Shown here in pieces: positions 1 to 11,800 of a DNA stretch of 30,659 bases (position 1 is the stretch's first letter; each line of letters starts with the position of its first letter). Made by a program: the position numbers and the translations under genes. Source of the stretch: Rodentolepis nana (taxonomy: Eukaryota > Platyhelminthes > Cestoda > Cyclophyllidea > Hymenolepididae); the NCBI GenBank assembly GCA_900617975.1, contig UZAE01000204.1, positions 1 through 30,659 of the forward strand, written 5' to 3'. The notes under the pieces were generated by a model. That model had not been told where the DNA came from and searched no databases. It was given only the letters and a program-made list of their open reading frames with translations.

Positions 1-222
1 CTGACTTCAAACTACCATGACCCGACTCTATGCCATATTCCTACTCCCAAAATACTCACCTTACCTTTTTCTCTACCTTTGCGTCTGTCCCTTTTACAAC
101 TATGAATCCCTCTTCTGTTCCCTCTCGACTTTTGGGACTTTGATGTTCTTCCCCTCCGTGAAACCAGAAGTAAAATAATGAGCTAATGATAATTACTATA
201 AAGCCTACCATTTAATATATAT
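1..222 (+). repeat. Dispersed repeat family, copy A (cut by window edge)
   Basis: This stretch matches three other places in the window (807-1060 reversed, 1516-1821, 5916-6213). Shared blocks include CTTCAAACTACCATGA near the left edge, a pyrimidine-rich middle, the block GAGCTAATGATA, and a final ATTTAATATA tail. The left end lies outside the window. The copies are clearly diverged by substitutions and small indels, so the family is old. No open reading frame is shared. The family is not recognised; the common AT-rich 3' tail suggests a retroposon (SINE or LINE end), which is an inference. Confidence 0.8.
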
Positions 223-806
223 AGGCATTCTACTAAATCACAATGAAATTAATTTCAATTTAAAATTTCATTGTGCAGGAACGCCATATACATCTAAGTG
301 TTAACATAAATAATTTCAAATTTTTCATTGTTGATGTACTTTTACAATTGTTCATTTTACATCATTTGGCTCTGGCAAGGGAACAACCAGCACGAATCTT
401 TAATACAATAATAATTGTGAGCAATCATCTTATTCGACTCATTATCACTTCTTGGCATTTAGAATCCATTACTTTGACAGTGCCCACTTTCAATTAAATT
501 AATTTAGAACAAGCAAAGCAAATTTTCGTCAGAATAAATGACTTCGAAAAACAAATCCTGATAACTTGTTTTGAAAGATATTTTACCATTTGAATATTTA
601 TAAACTTTGCTCTTTATGAAGGTTTAATTGGCTTAAGGAATTTGTCTCAGATTTTATTTTATGAATAGTGCAAATTACTCACCACATTTGAGTATTATGA
701 ATATTTACTAGGCGATTACACAAGGTTAAGATATTTAAATTTCTTGTTTTCTTCTTATCGCCATTTTAGCTTTTCAAATCACACCCCAACATTGCGTTCA
801 AGGAAG
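223..806. other. AT-rich spacer, nothing recognised
   Basis: AT-rich sequence between two repeat copies. The short open frame at 273-497 has no recognisable motif and looks like chance. Confidence 0.5.
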
Positions 807-1060
807 CATTTATTTAATTATATTAAATTGCGGGCTTTTTGAAAGTTATCATTAGCATTTTAGTTGAATTCGGGCTCCACAGAGGGGGGGAGGAACATCA
901 AAGTCACAGAAGTCGAGAGGGGAAACTGAAGAGTGATTCACAGATGTAAAAGAGACAGACAGACACAAAGGTATAGAAAAGATAAGGTGAGTACTGTGAA
1001 AGTGGTCGAATACGACAAACAGTAGGGTAATGGTAGTTTGAATTCAGAAGCCAACGGCAG
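807..1060 (-). repeat. Dispersed repeat family, copy B (inverted)
   Basis: The reverse complement of this stretch aligns with copies A, C and D from the GTTGRCTTCTGAMTTCAAAC block to the AT-rich tail, which here reads ATTTAATATAATTAAATAAA. Left of that block (above about 1060) the sequence no longer matches copies C and D, so this copy either has a different 5' end or is joined to other DNA. A 137-codon open frame on the minus strand (904-1317) crosses the edge of the repeat. It resembles no family known to me. Confidence 0.8.
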
Positions 1061-1515
1061 GTTTCAGCTAATGTTAGTCGGCAAGAATTGTGATTGAATG
1101 CAGTTTGTCTCCATCTGAATACCTTCTCACTACCAAATTTTAGCGCCGAAGATCTTCTAAATGCCGTTGGGCGGAATTCTTGACTATCATTCCATCGCGC
1201 CGATGGAAAGTACTTTATCTCCAATCTGGTATGAAACTCAGACCCAGCCTCCAACCTGTTTATCAATATTAACCAAATTGATTGACTTGCCGACTGCTGA
1301 CTTTTGCTCTCAACCATAAGCCACCAATATAAAAAAGCACTTCATCACCGTAGAAAATACATATGACATAAAACATATTTTTAGAGGTTTAATCATTGAA
1401 GGACATTCGAATAAAATGAATTGTAGGTGACTCAAAAGTGATGAAACGGTTTTACATTCTGAGCCTTACCAAGTATGCTGTTAACTATAGAGAGCCATGA
1501 TCTGGATACGAGAAT
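1061..1515. other. Spacer, possible upstream part of the inverted repeat
   Basis: The minus strand stays open from 1317 into repeat copy B. The region up to about 1317 is less AT-rich than its surroundings and could be an internal part of the same element, but no match elsewhere in the window supports that. Nothing is recognised from 1318 to 1515. Confidence 0.35.
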
Positions 1516-1821
1516 CGACAGACTTACCTCCACGTGGTGCATCCTAGGCAACGTATACTCATGCGGCAAAAAAGTCTATTGACCGACAGTTGACTTCTGG
1601 CTTCAAACTACCATGACCCCACTGTATGTCATATTCGACCACTTCCACAGTAAACATCTTACCTTTTCTCTGCCTCTTTAACATCTGTGAATCACTCTTC
1701 TGTTCCAAACCCCTCGGCTTTCTGTTACGTTGATGTTCCCCACACCCCTTTGTGAAGCCCGAAGTCAGATAAAGAGCTAATGATATCTACCGAAATACCT
1801 GCCATTTGAAATAAATAAATT
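1516..1821 (+). repeat. Dispersed repeat family, copy C
   Basis: Matches copy D from the block GACTTACCTCCACGTGG through the pyrimidine-rich centre to the AATAAATAAA-type tail. It shares its last 260 bp or so with copies A and B as well. Copies C and D both begin at a CGAYAGACTTACC block, while their flanks differ, so this is probably the true 5' end of the unit. That makes the unit about 300 bp. No coding potential is seen. Confidence 0.82.
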
Positions 1822-4800
1822 ACGAGTGGTATACTTTGGCTCCAAGGATCATTGATCAAACGATACTAAGAACCCGTTGATAAACTGATTCTGTTTTAAA
1901 GCCGGTCATGCTGCCATAATTTACGTATCGGTTATTGCTTCCAAACACGAGCAATGGAAACCAACAAAAGGAATTTTTTTACATAATAGGGTGTACTACA
2001 TATGGAACACAAGACACCTATAGAATATCATGCAGATGTGATGCAATCTGCTAACCATCTCAATACATTTGAAGTCTAAAATGTTAGCAGTATCTCACGT
2101 AAAGTAACTTTTCTATGGGGTGTATTATTTTTTTCGGAGGCATAAAGCTTCGGTGTCTTATTATGAAATTTTGTTCCATGGTAGTCGGTTTTTCATAATC
2201 GAGTAAAACACGATATGTAGAAAATTACTTTTTCTTGCGTCCCCGCTGTTATTGAGTGGATAAAGAGACTAACTGACCACTCTTTTGTTTGTTCTTCCAA
2301 ATAGATAATTTAATTAGCGATTTTCTTCCAGATAATAACAAATATATATTTGTGGTTAAATGAATGGTCACCGGCTGGGGTAAATGGCTTGATTTTCTGA
2401 CGAGGTATTTTTACTTGATTGAACAAACTGCTCTTATTTGAGAATATCGTGCTGATTTTGTATAATCTCACCAGGCCACCTTTAACGACGGGATTTACCC
2501 TATGGGAAAGAGGTCAAAAATAATCTGTAGGTGAAGTATATTTCCCCACTACATCATATTTTCTGTTTAAGAAAAGTTTCACTTATTTTTCGATTAAGCC
2601 CGCATAAAACATGTAAAAATTCAATTATTCCCTGCCATATTTTGTGCGTAAATATGAAATAAAGCTCATTTTCTTTGGGCAATGAGGAGGGAAGAAAAAA
2701 TTCACAAATCCCTTTGTCCTTTTCTCCTCGGTTGTAGCTTTGCACCAGCATGTCTGATTAATATACGGCACGGTATTCACATGTATAGAAGCCAAGAAGA
2801 ATAATTTTGTGACATCGTCAAGAGGTCTGAAATTGATTATTGGATTTCATCACTCCCGTGCCCGTAAATACGATCTCGTTACTGGTTAACTGTTTGCCAG
2901 CAAACTTGTCAACTATTTCTCCACTATCCCAACTTTCAAAGGCATATGATAAGTAACCGAAAGGCTGCGAGTTGGAAATATTTTCATTCCGGATCCGAAC
3001 AACCTTTGCCAAGAAATTTCATCAGTGAACACCAAGTAATATCACAGAGACACCCAATAGTATATGAGCTGTAACGTAACACTGTACAATTATCATTCAC
3101 TACTCATTCATTTTGGCCAATTTTTCAAGTAGAGCAAACACCAAACCTCGGTTCTTCGTGGGTAGAGGAAAATTCAAAGTCTAGCATCCGAGTTATTAAA
3201 CAGAATTAATTCCTGCGTTTGAGCATTACTGGTAACCAAAAAAATCGCCAATATGAAATATAATTCGAAATAGCAATAAGATGTTAGTTTAAAGTGCTCT
3301 AGAAACAAAAGCATCGAAAAAACAAAACCTCTTTGATCTTGGAAATGCAAAATATATATACTCTGCCCACGAATGCGTACGTGAGTATATTCCAGGTATG
3401 TCCGTACAGGAGAGGTTGAAATGAGTGACACTTATGAAGCTGGATTATCAATGAATTAATTAACCATAGCCTAATTTTTTCAATACTAAGCATATTTAAT
3501 GCTAACGCTTGGTAATATTGCAATAAAAAGCCAGAGGTTTCCTATCACAAAATAAAGGTAAAGGTAAGTGATATTATAATGATAGCATTAGTACAGCTTA
3601 TTTCGTTATCCACCTCAATATGCCAAGCAAAACTACTGTAGCAAACTGAGAACAACTCCAAATCTTTGTCCGTTTGTTCATAATATTTCCGTTCATTTCC
3701 GTCCTTCTACTAATATTTTTCAACTGCTTAAATTTTACATTTATCATATTAAAAATCATTGTTTGTTAAAATAGGGATTGGTTTTTACAGTACATTATCC
3801 GAAGAAAAGACATTTGATTAAACAAAAGAAAAATTGATTAATATGCAACCGCAGTTAATGTGTTTGATTAAAAGAAAAGCGTTTCCCTTATAGCCACACT
3901 ACGAGGAAGCGTTGAGTGATTTTGACGTCACTGTTAGATGAAATCAAAAGACTGTAATTCGTCTTAAAACACCATCAGCATTCCCTACGTAGTACTAATT
4001 CTTTATCCTACACCTCTAAATAAATCGCCCAATTTACCAAAATTCAGATATGAGAGTAATTGAATGTCCTGTTGATGTTAGGTAAGGGGATTTTTCTACA
4101 TCTTCTAAGAAATAGTGTTTTAAACCAGTGAGAAGGAACACAAATTTTATTAAATAGAAAGACTGTTGAAAAAAATCAGTAGCAATGGTATTTAACAAGA
4201 ACTTACTACAGCTTTGCGAACGAGAAGACTAATCAATAACCCAATCAAACACATAACGCAATATATGTTTACAGAGTTAGCTTCCTACTAAATGAGAGGA
4301 TAAATCAATTAATTTAAATTGTTTGCCATGCGCCCTTATTTCCGGTCTGTATGGAACAGTATAATGAATGTGATCATCGTGGACAGCGAGAATGAGTTTG
4401 AAGAATTGCCCCTAAGTGCTTTTCGGAAACATTCTTTCAGCACCATTAGTTTAAATTCCTTTGAAAAATGACCGCTATTACGTGTTGAGTTTATTCCGGT
4501 TGTTTTTCATTGCCGATGTTCGAAGCTATCGACTGACCATTTGTACTCACCCCAGTTTTCCTGTAAAATTCAACATGTGGTGATTACAAGACTAGTGATG
4601 ACGAGGCTCGAATCCAACATTTTCCCCATGTTCTCGTTCCATTTTTTTGCCTCCTTAAGCGCAATCTTACATCTACTCCCTCATCTTCTCTAAATTTTAC
4701 TCAATTCTTACATATAATTATTTGAGAGTTTCTACCATGCGTCTAATTCTATCATCTAGACCTCCAACAATTTCACCCGGAATGCTGAAATCCGAATGCA

Positions 4801-5915
4801 TTAACTTGGTTGCATCTCTAGGAGATATCATACTTAGCTTTGGCTTAGTTTAATTGGCTTTTTCGTACATACAATTCTTTCCCTGCAGAACCATTATGTA
4901 AACAGGTTTGTCGTTTGGAAATAAGGCTAGAAACATATTTGTGGTGAACCTCTATCGCTTACACTGCATTTAAAGAACGTGAATTCCCGGATGCGAGATT
5001 AGCATTGAAAAATTACATAAGTAGAGAAGATGGACAATAACTGCCTGAAATTTCTTAAAAATAGATATAAAACCTTAATACTGAGTTGATAATTACTTTC
5101 TTCTTCGTTTCCTTATAACAATTTCGTCTAGAAGAGCATTTTTCAACGATCAAGTGAAAACGAGGGGAGTAATAGTCTAAATCGCTGTAAAACAGTGAAT
5201 AATGAAGTGAATTATTCGATGATAAAAGCAAAACAGCTACTTTAACCTCGACAAAAGAACATTTGAATGGTTAAGTTAGCAAGTTTAAGTTGGTTTCAAA
5301 AAGGAGGGCGTTTTGAGCGAAGAAGGACTAGACCTAAGTAGGAAAGAAAGAGCAATTGGCCCCGCTCCAAAATGCGATGGCTTAAAATTTGGAGTTTGGT
5401 AAGTCAGGAGAAGAATTGGGTAGATGCCTCGTAATGAACACGCAAGAATTCAGACGCCAATCAAACCACAAGAGTTCATTGGCAGAAAATTTTCACAAAG
5501 AAGTTTTGCTGTTATCATATTATGCTGCTATACTAACATATAACTGGTTGTTACTTACTTGAACACGAGTTGAAAAAACCCCTATTTAAATTAGATAACT
5601 GAACTAACCAGAAAAGCGTGAAGGTTGATCATATTTCACATGTCAGGAGTGAAACAAATGCCCAACTATTGCAAAGGAGGTAGAAGGAATGAAAGGCTTA
5701 TTGTATAAATAGTTTTTAAATTGAACAAAATTCAAAAACCCGAATACAAAAGGAAAAGTACAAGGAATTAGAGGTACGACACAAAATACCATAATTACCA
5801 ATAATCACGAAGAAAGCCCATTTAAAACATTTTTCAGTTAGGTCATCTAAATGGGAACATTAAAAAATTAGGGAAGAGCTCAAACACTTCTAATAATATT
5901 GACAACTGGGGTGCG
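1822..5915. other. 4.1 kb AT-rich region without a supported gene
   Basis: I see no conserved protein motif on either strand. The longest open frames (2554-2751, 2818-3012, 3174-3431, all minus) are short, and none continues across plausible splice sites into a recognisable domain. The frame at 2818-3012 has a protein-like composition but no match that I know. Confidence 0.4.
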
Positions 5916-6213
5916 CGATAGACTTACCTCCACGTGGAGCAACCTGGGCAACGTATATTCATAGGACAAAAATTCAATAAACCGGTAGTTGACTTCTGAC
6001 TTCAAACTACTATGATCCCAATGTATGTCATTATTCGACCACTTCATGATACTCATCCTACGTTTTTGTCTATTTTGTGTCTGTCTATTTTACATCTGTG
6101 AAATACTCTTCAGTTCCTCCCACTCAACTTTTTGTGACTTTGATGCCCGAAGTCAACTAAGGGCTAATGATAGCTATCAAAATGCCTGCCATTTAATATA
6201 ATTAAATAAATAA
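5916..6213 (+). repeat. Dispersed repeat family, copy D
   Basis: The most complete copy. It starts at CGATAGACTTACC and contains the perfect palindrome TCCACGTGGA near 5930, the CTTCAAACTACTATGA block, the CTAATGATAGC block and the tail AATATAATTAAATAAATAA. The sequence between the last two blocks is shortened compared with copy C. The unit shows no inverted termini and no TG..CA ends, so it is neither an obvious DNA transposon nor a simple solo LTR. Confidence 0.82.
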
Positions 6214-6736
6214 TGACAACTCAGCGTTACTAGAGTACACGACTGGCAAGCATTTTAGTGGTCACAACTCCAAATCTACTTTGACTCAATTCCTTTCTCA
6301 TTACTTATTCTATTGTTGATTCCTTTACTCAGATGCTTCCTTCTCTTTAAAGTCGCTTTGCTCATTATTTCCCTTATGATTTGCAATAAATGTGGTGGAA
6401 AAAGAGAACCAAAAATCAATAGCAAAATAATACAAATGTAAACTGCAGTTCTTTGAACTGGAAGTGTCTCAATACTTCATTGTACTTTTCACACATTTAG
6501 CAAATAAACTTATTAATAGACAATGCACCTTTAATACACAAAATTAAAATCGATTCATTAATAAGGAATTAAAAGAAGGGAGATGTAAGGTAAAAATGGT
6601 CCGAATAATAGCATGGATTATCTCAAAGTATTAAATGAAAATTCCAGCTACAAATAGCTTGTTGTTTTCGGACGTAAATTTACCGCAAATAAATAGCATA
6701 TGTATTCTACATTTTCAACAAAACTAAATTGAAAAC
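6214..6736. other. AT-rich spacer between repeat D and the mariner relic
   Basis: Nothing recognised. The 5' end of the decayed mariner element may lie here, but I could not find its inverted repeat. Confidence 0.4.
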
Positions 6737-7440
6737 TTGTTCAGACCTTACAAGCTTGACAACAGGATTATGGAGATTTTGCACCATGTAGAGCAGCCAT
6801 TTACTAATGGATTAAATGCTTTAAGGAGGGAAGATAGCCAGTTGATGACGATACATGAGAAAGAAGATTTATTACTGCAAGAAATCAAGAAAACACCTCC
6901 ATCGAGAAGAACCTGGTGGAACAAGATGGACGAGTTACAATTGAAAAAATTGTTAATTAAGTAGAAAGCGCACATGGAGTAGCACAATGGGTTCCAAAAG
7001 CGTTGTAGGAACAAAAAATTATCCAAAGAGCTGAACTTTCTTAATCAGCTTTGACAAAGAGGTAAGAAATGAGGATAATTTCTTTGTAAGTTCTGTGTTA
7101 CCGGAGATGAAACTTAGATCAACTAATTCCATTCAGTAAACAGAATCAAACCCATAGGGTACATTTTGACCTGTCAAGTTCAAGGCTGAAGTGCCCGTTA
7201 AGAAGGCCATGAACCCCCATTCTTTGGGATTCAAATGGGGTGCCATTGATAGACTGATCCGTTAGGCTTTGTTTCATCATGCCAATGCCTCTGCACACTG
7301 TTCAAGAGCTGGTGGGGCTCTTTTGTACGAATTTCGATGGGAAATACTCCCACATCCTCATCATAGTCCAGACCTAGATCCCACAGACTTTTTCGTTTCC
7401 AAAACTGAAAGAACACTTTAAAAGCACCAGATTTAAGTCT
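6737..7440 (+). pseudogene. Decayed mariner-family transposase relic
   Basis: Pieces of a Tc1/mariner transposase appear in order on the plus strand but in different frames and with stops. A WVPKAL..EQK segment at about 6980-7020 corresponds to the linker after the DNA-binding domain. FCVTGDET at 7091-7114 holds the first catalytic aspartate. HHANASAH at 7275-7298 is the second catalytic block, and LPHPHHSPDLDPTDFF ends with the third aspartate at 7386-7388. The second catalytic residue is alanine (GCC, 7281-7283) where the family has aspartate. The distance from it to the third aspartate is still 34 residues, as in D,D34D mariners. The open frame at 6737-6964 fits the N-terminal helix-turn-helix region only weakly. 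Stops (for example at 7112-7114) and frame changes show that it is dead. No inverted repeats were found, so the element ends are unknown. Confidence 0.82.
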
Positions 7441-8033
7441 TAATATAAAGTGAGAATGCATTTTATTTCATGTTGCCAGAGACTTCGCAAAAATATCTAC
7501 AACGATAGAAGTTACGAGTGGAAATATAGATTAAAAAAAGTGTATAGACAACAATAGAATAGATGAAAAAAATGAATGTAATTAATTGTGAAATAAATAA
7601 ATTATGGGGTTTGCCTGAGAACATTTTGACTGACCCCCGCATGTTTATACCTACCCCCAAAAGCAAAATGTTGTAAGTATCCTTTACTCAGCCATGAGAA
7701 ATAAATAAAGCACAGAAACATTAGGAGTAAATTAAAATGTATACGAGAAATTGTTAAGGCATGTGAGAGTTTGAGAAATGACACTTATGCAAAATTCTAA
7801 GCTATTATAAAAACACTTATTTCTTTGACCAAAAATAATGGAACTAAAGATTCGGCCAAAAGACGTTAGTACGCAGAAAATTTTCAATAAAGGAAACTGT
7901 TTAAAACAAATCATAATATATACGTGTAGACATAAATCCAAATTGTATAACCATAAAATGACAAGCACTCTAAAATGTAAGGGAAAGAGCCAAAATCAGT
8001 AAAACACAAATATAACATACAAAAATGATTTCC
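7441..8033. other. AT-rich spacer downstream of the SMAP gene
   Basis: Probably contains the 3' UTR of the minus-strand SMAP gene, but no clear AATAAA was found on that strand close to its stop. Short open frames here have no recognisable features. Confidence 0.4.
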
Positions 8034-8531
8034 TTATTTGTCTGAGCTTTTTACAAAAGTCATGTACTTTCCTTTCAACAATGAGGACTTAGCGTTGCCT
8101 TCTTCCTCTCCAGAATGATTCTCATGAAGAGATGAAGAACCTTCAGTAGCACATCCCAAACCAGCGTGTCGATTCCATGGAGCTTTGTGTTCTAATCCCT
8201 CGGTAAATTGCTTCTCGAGATTCTTGCCCAGTTCATCAACCCCAACTCCAGCAGGAGTATGTTTGACAGGTTTTTCGCCAATTTGAATAGTTCCTGCATG
8301 TTTACGTTCCTTTTGTGCTCCCATCAGACGGAGAAACTTTTCTTTCTTCGCCTCGGACTCGAACTGCACATCTTCCCAAGCGTTTGCTGAATGAACTTCA
8401 ATTTCTTTCTTATTTACTTTTATTTTTTCCTTTTCTTCTTTATCCTTCCTATGCGTGTGTCTATGTTTATGTTTGGAAGAATGCTTAATATCATTGTGTT
8501 CCTTCACCTCGGTCTTAGTGTGCTTTCCCAT
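8034..8531 (-). CDS. C11orf58: Small acidic protein (SMAP) domain protein, C11orf58-like
   Basis: This single-exon frame encodes 165 residues. A TAA codon directly precedes the ATG at 8531, so the start is well fixed. Residues 1-45 are rich in lysine and histidine (a KHKHRHTHRKDK stretch). Residues 51-75 carry the family signature around AWEDVQFESE and KFLRLMGAQK. Residues 101-128 include LEKQF and the RHAGLG block. The protein ends in KYMTFVKSSDK, which closely matches the end of human SMAP (C11orf58). The acidic run that names the human protein is reduced here to a few residues near GEEEG (141-145). The molecular role of the family is not established. KNOP1 shares a related domain, but the FVKSS ending favours C11orf58. 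The gene is divergent from TBC1D24 with 329 bp between start codons. Confidence 0.88.
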   Translation of the reverse strand: MGKHTKTEVKEHNDIKHSSKHKHRHTHRKDKEEKEKIKVNKKEIEVHSANAWEDVQFESEAKKEKFLRLMGAQKERKHAGTIQIGEKPVKHTPAGVGVDELGKNLEKQFTEGLEHKAPWNRHAGLGCATEGSSSLHENHSGEEEGNAKSSLLKGKYMTFVKSSDK

Positions 8532-8860
8532 TTACAAAGAAGGCTATTATGTTGGTTTAGAAATATCCAGATGTTTGTCAAGGTCATTAATATTTGGTCA
8601 TATTTAATATGAATTACAGCATTTATTATGCCTACAGAATAAATTTGATAAAGGCATTAATAAGCAAGCTTAATTAAAATTTAAGGTTTGCATATATTTA
8701 ATTATTATTATTTTGAGGTGAAAATTTTAACCAATCAAAAATTGAACCTTGAATCATGTTAATAGACTTCAGCGGCCACTATAAATGGATGTGCTCGTTC
8801 CCATATAAGTTCTTAGATTGATTTTACTTCGATTATTGGTTAACGCAGTACTATCTCATC
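8532..8860. promoter_or_regulatory. Probable bidirectional promoter of SMAP and TBC1D24
   Basis: The 329 bp between the two start codons must hold both 5' UTRs and very likely both promoters. Visible elements are CCAATCA at 8731-8737 and an inverted CCAAT box, ATTGG, at 8835-8839. CCAAT pairs are common in bidirectional promoters. No convincing TATA box stands out from the AT-rich background. A TTAACGCAG at 8840-8848, just before the TBC1D24 start, could be a cis or trans splice acceptor. Confidence 0.5.
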
Positions 8861-11800
8861 ATGTCGAGGTATACCAAAGACGTGTATTGATTTGCTATGT
8901 TTAATATTTTCCATTTTTTTTCTTCCTTAGCATGGTTAGAAGTTGCAATTATTTTCAAACTAATGTTCCTAGTTGATTATATGGATATTAGTTTACTTAT
9001 TTGATTGATTTAATTTTATTTTTTTCTTTAGGTCCCCTTTCACAGAATTGGTAGACGAGGAGTACATAAAGTCTCTCCCTGCTGTAACGTCAGATTACAG
9101 TATGGACGATTTGAAGAAAGAATGCCTAGTTCATTTCAAACCTCGCAAACATGCAGCTCGAAAATGGGACTTTCCTGTTAACCACCCTATTAGAAGGGAA
9201 CTTTGGCCATTCCTGTGTGAATCACACTTTAATATGAAGTGTGTTGTAAGTTTTATTACTATGAATCAAAATTATGTGGTTTCCAGATCCTACCAATTCT
9301 CCCCTAGGCAAATCATATGATTTGCATGAGAGTATTTGTAGTTTTAAATGTGAAGTTTTGCAGAATGAGGTCCGTGCTGTTTGAGGACGTTGCTTGTGGA
9401 ACCTATATAATTTGTTTATAAATTTGCATATTAGTCAGCTATTACCCTATTTATTTGTTACCTTATTTGTGTTTTCACTGATTGCCAAGAGCGATTCTTT
9501 TACTTCTTTGGTGTACTGCTCATATTTTGTGGCTTACAGTTGGATCTGTAAGTAGTTTAAATTGTTTAATTCGATTGTTTTCGAAGCGGAATCCTTAAAA
9601 CTTACCTATTTATTGATATTTTAATTTTACGGACAACTTGGATTTCATTGAGTACTTTTATGCATATTCGTTGCTATTAAATCAGGGTTGTCAAGATTCG
9701 CTGTTCGAATTAATTAAAGCTTTTTTTATAGGAATATATTAATATCATTTTACAGCATCCAAGCGTTTGGGCGAGTTCACACTTTCGGTTTTTAGAGATT
9801 TACCAGTGAGGTTGTTTGAATGATTAGATATTGAATCATTTTTATTCGGTAGTCGGATGAGATTCGTGAAGCAATTTCGTATGTTAAGGTGTTATCTCTT
9901 GCTTTGACGGATTTAATAACTAAATATCAACTTTAATCTACGCTAGACTAATCAAACCATTTCGCTCATTTCAGTCACTCGGTTCTGTCAATCTAAGTTG
10001 GTTTGTTTATTTATGGAAATTGTGGCTATAAGGCTTTTTTCAAGGTATGGTGGATGATGTAGCACACTGGTTTCATGGTTCAACTTTTCGTTTGCTATCG
10101 CACCTGAGTAAGCTAGGTATTTATGCCAACCAAAGTCGATACAGTAAATCATTGGATAAGGTGGGGAATTTTCCCTCATAGGCTAACGGTTGCACTATAC
10201 AACGTGATTTTGTTTAATTCAAGGCAACTTTAAACTTCTCCAGATTCTCATTTTACTCTGTCGTTTGATCTATTGGCGTCTCAGTGTTATCTAGCCATTC
10301 GAATGCTTCAATTAGAAGTTCATCATGCCTTAACTGCTGTTCACTTGGGTTTCTAATTTTTCAAGTTTTTTTGCGTGATTCGTGAGTGATATGGTTAGTC
10401 ATTTCTGATGATAGGCATAAAATCTGGTTTTGATTTTTCTCCACAATCGAATAAAACACTGCTCACTTTAATCACTTAAACATTTCGAGTGTATTTCATG
10501 CATTTCTGTTCATAAGCAACAGTCATTTAAAAATTAAAAAGTTGATTAAAAAAAAATACGAGATCGATAATCATACTGAGCATTATTGATAAGTCCTTTG
10601 AATAAAGTATAATGTAGCAAGCATATTGACCATGTTCTCAACAAGCTCAAACGACTACGCGTCAGCTGCTGATCTTCTTGTGGAGTCAACATTGTTTGAG
10701 CATGAATGTTATTCTTCAAAACTCCTTGGAATGGTGTCTCAGACACTGAACCGTTCCAACTATACTGTTAATTTGAACTGACCCTTCAAACTGTGATGGG
10801 CTTGCCTGTATAGTCTTTTGAGTATTGCATCAACTTATCTCAGTTTTCTTATTAAATCGATTTGATGGGTTAATTGCATCATTGCTACACCGTGTATACT
10901 ACCGAATTTAATGCTTGTGAGCACTGACATCACACACTATATTTTGAGGGAAAAAGAAGAAACTAGCTGGACTAGAGTTGCGTATTGCTCCATTTATATC
11001 TGTTTAAGTACCTTATCAGAGCACTAATATTTGATTTTGGTAAGTTCACCAAGTTATTGTACGCCTATCACATTCTCCAATCACCCCGCAAGCTTGTTGT
11101 TTTATCTAAGTGTGGTGGCTTAGGTAGTGAAACTAATCTGCGAAATCGTCATCCTCTTGACCAATTGGCTCATTAAATTTGTTTAAGAGACCACCGTTTC
11201 CCTGAAATTTCTCTCCTACCATTGTTAATAAAGAATCAGCTAGTTGGATTCTCCATTCCCGATAAGCTTTAGATCGGTAGACTCAATTCCTTAAATTGTT
11301 TATTAGGTAGGACACTAAGCTGTCGGACCAATGTATTTTTGCGGCCAGTGCAGAGAACTTTAACCTTTTATTGCTCAAAGCCAAGGCGATATATATTTGC
11401 AAATATCTTTTTCCTTATGTTGTTCTAATTTAAGTAGCCTAAGTCTTGTTAAAACTAACATTTTCTCTTGCCTTCTCCTGGGTACTAGTGTCCCCTATTA
11501 ACCCCTGACTTTACGCTAAGTACGTGGCGTTTGATTATTGACCATATCTTTTTTGGTTAGTTCAATTGCATTATCGTGAATCCAAACCCAGTACCTCAAT
11601 ATGTAGCACTACAGAAATTGCGATTGTGATATGCGTTCGTTTTGTCTGCTCTATCTAAAGCAGTTGTTGGTGGATGTTTCCATCAAATTTGTTGTGAATG
11701 TTTATGTTTATTGTTTATATGGGCATGCAGTAAAGCTTGCGATACTTCGTCTTGTCTTTGGATTTCTTGGAGTGCTTATTTAATGCGTTTACTTTTCTGG

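Noticed and set aside
2818..3012. 64-codon minus-strand frame with protein-like composition
   Set aside because: No recognisable motif, no matching flanking exons, and short enough to occur by chance.
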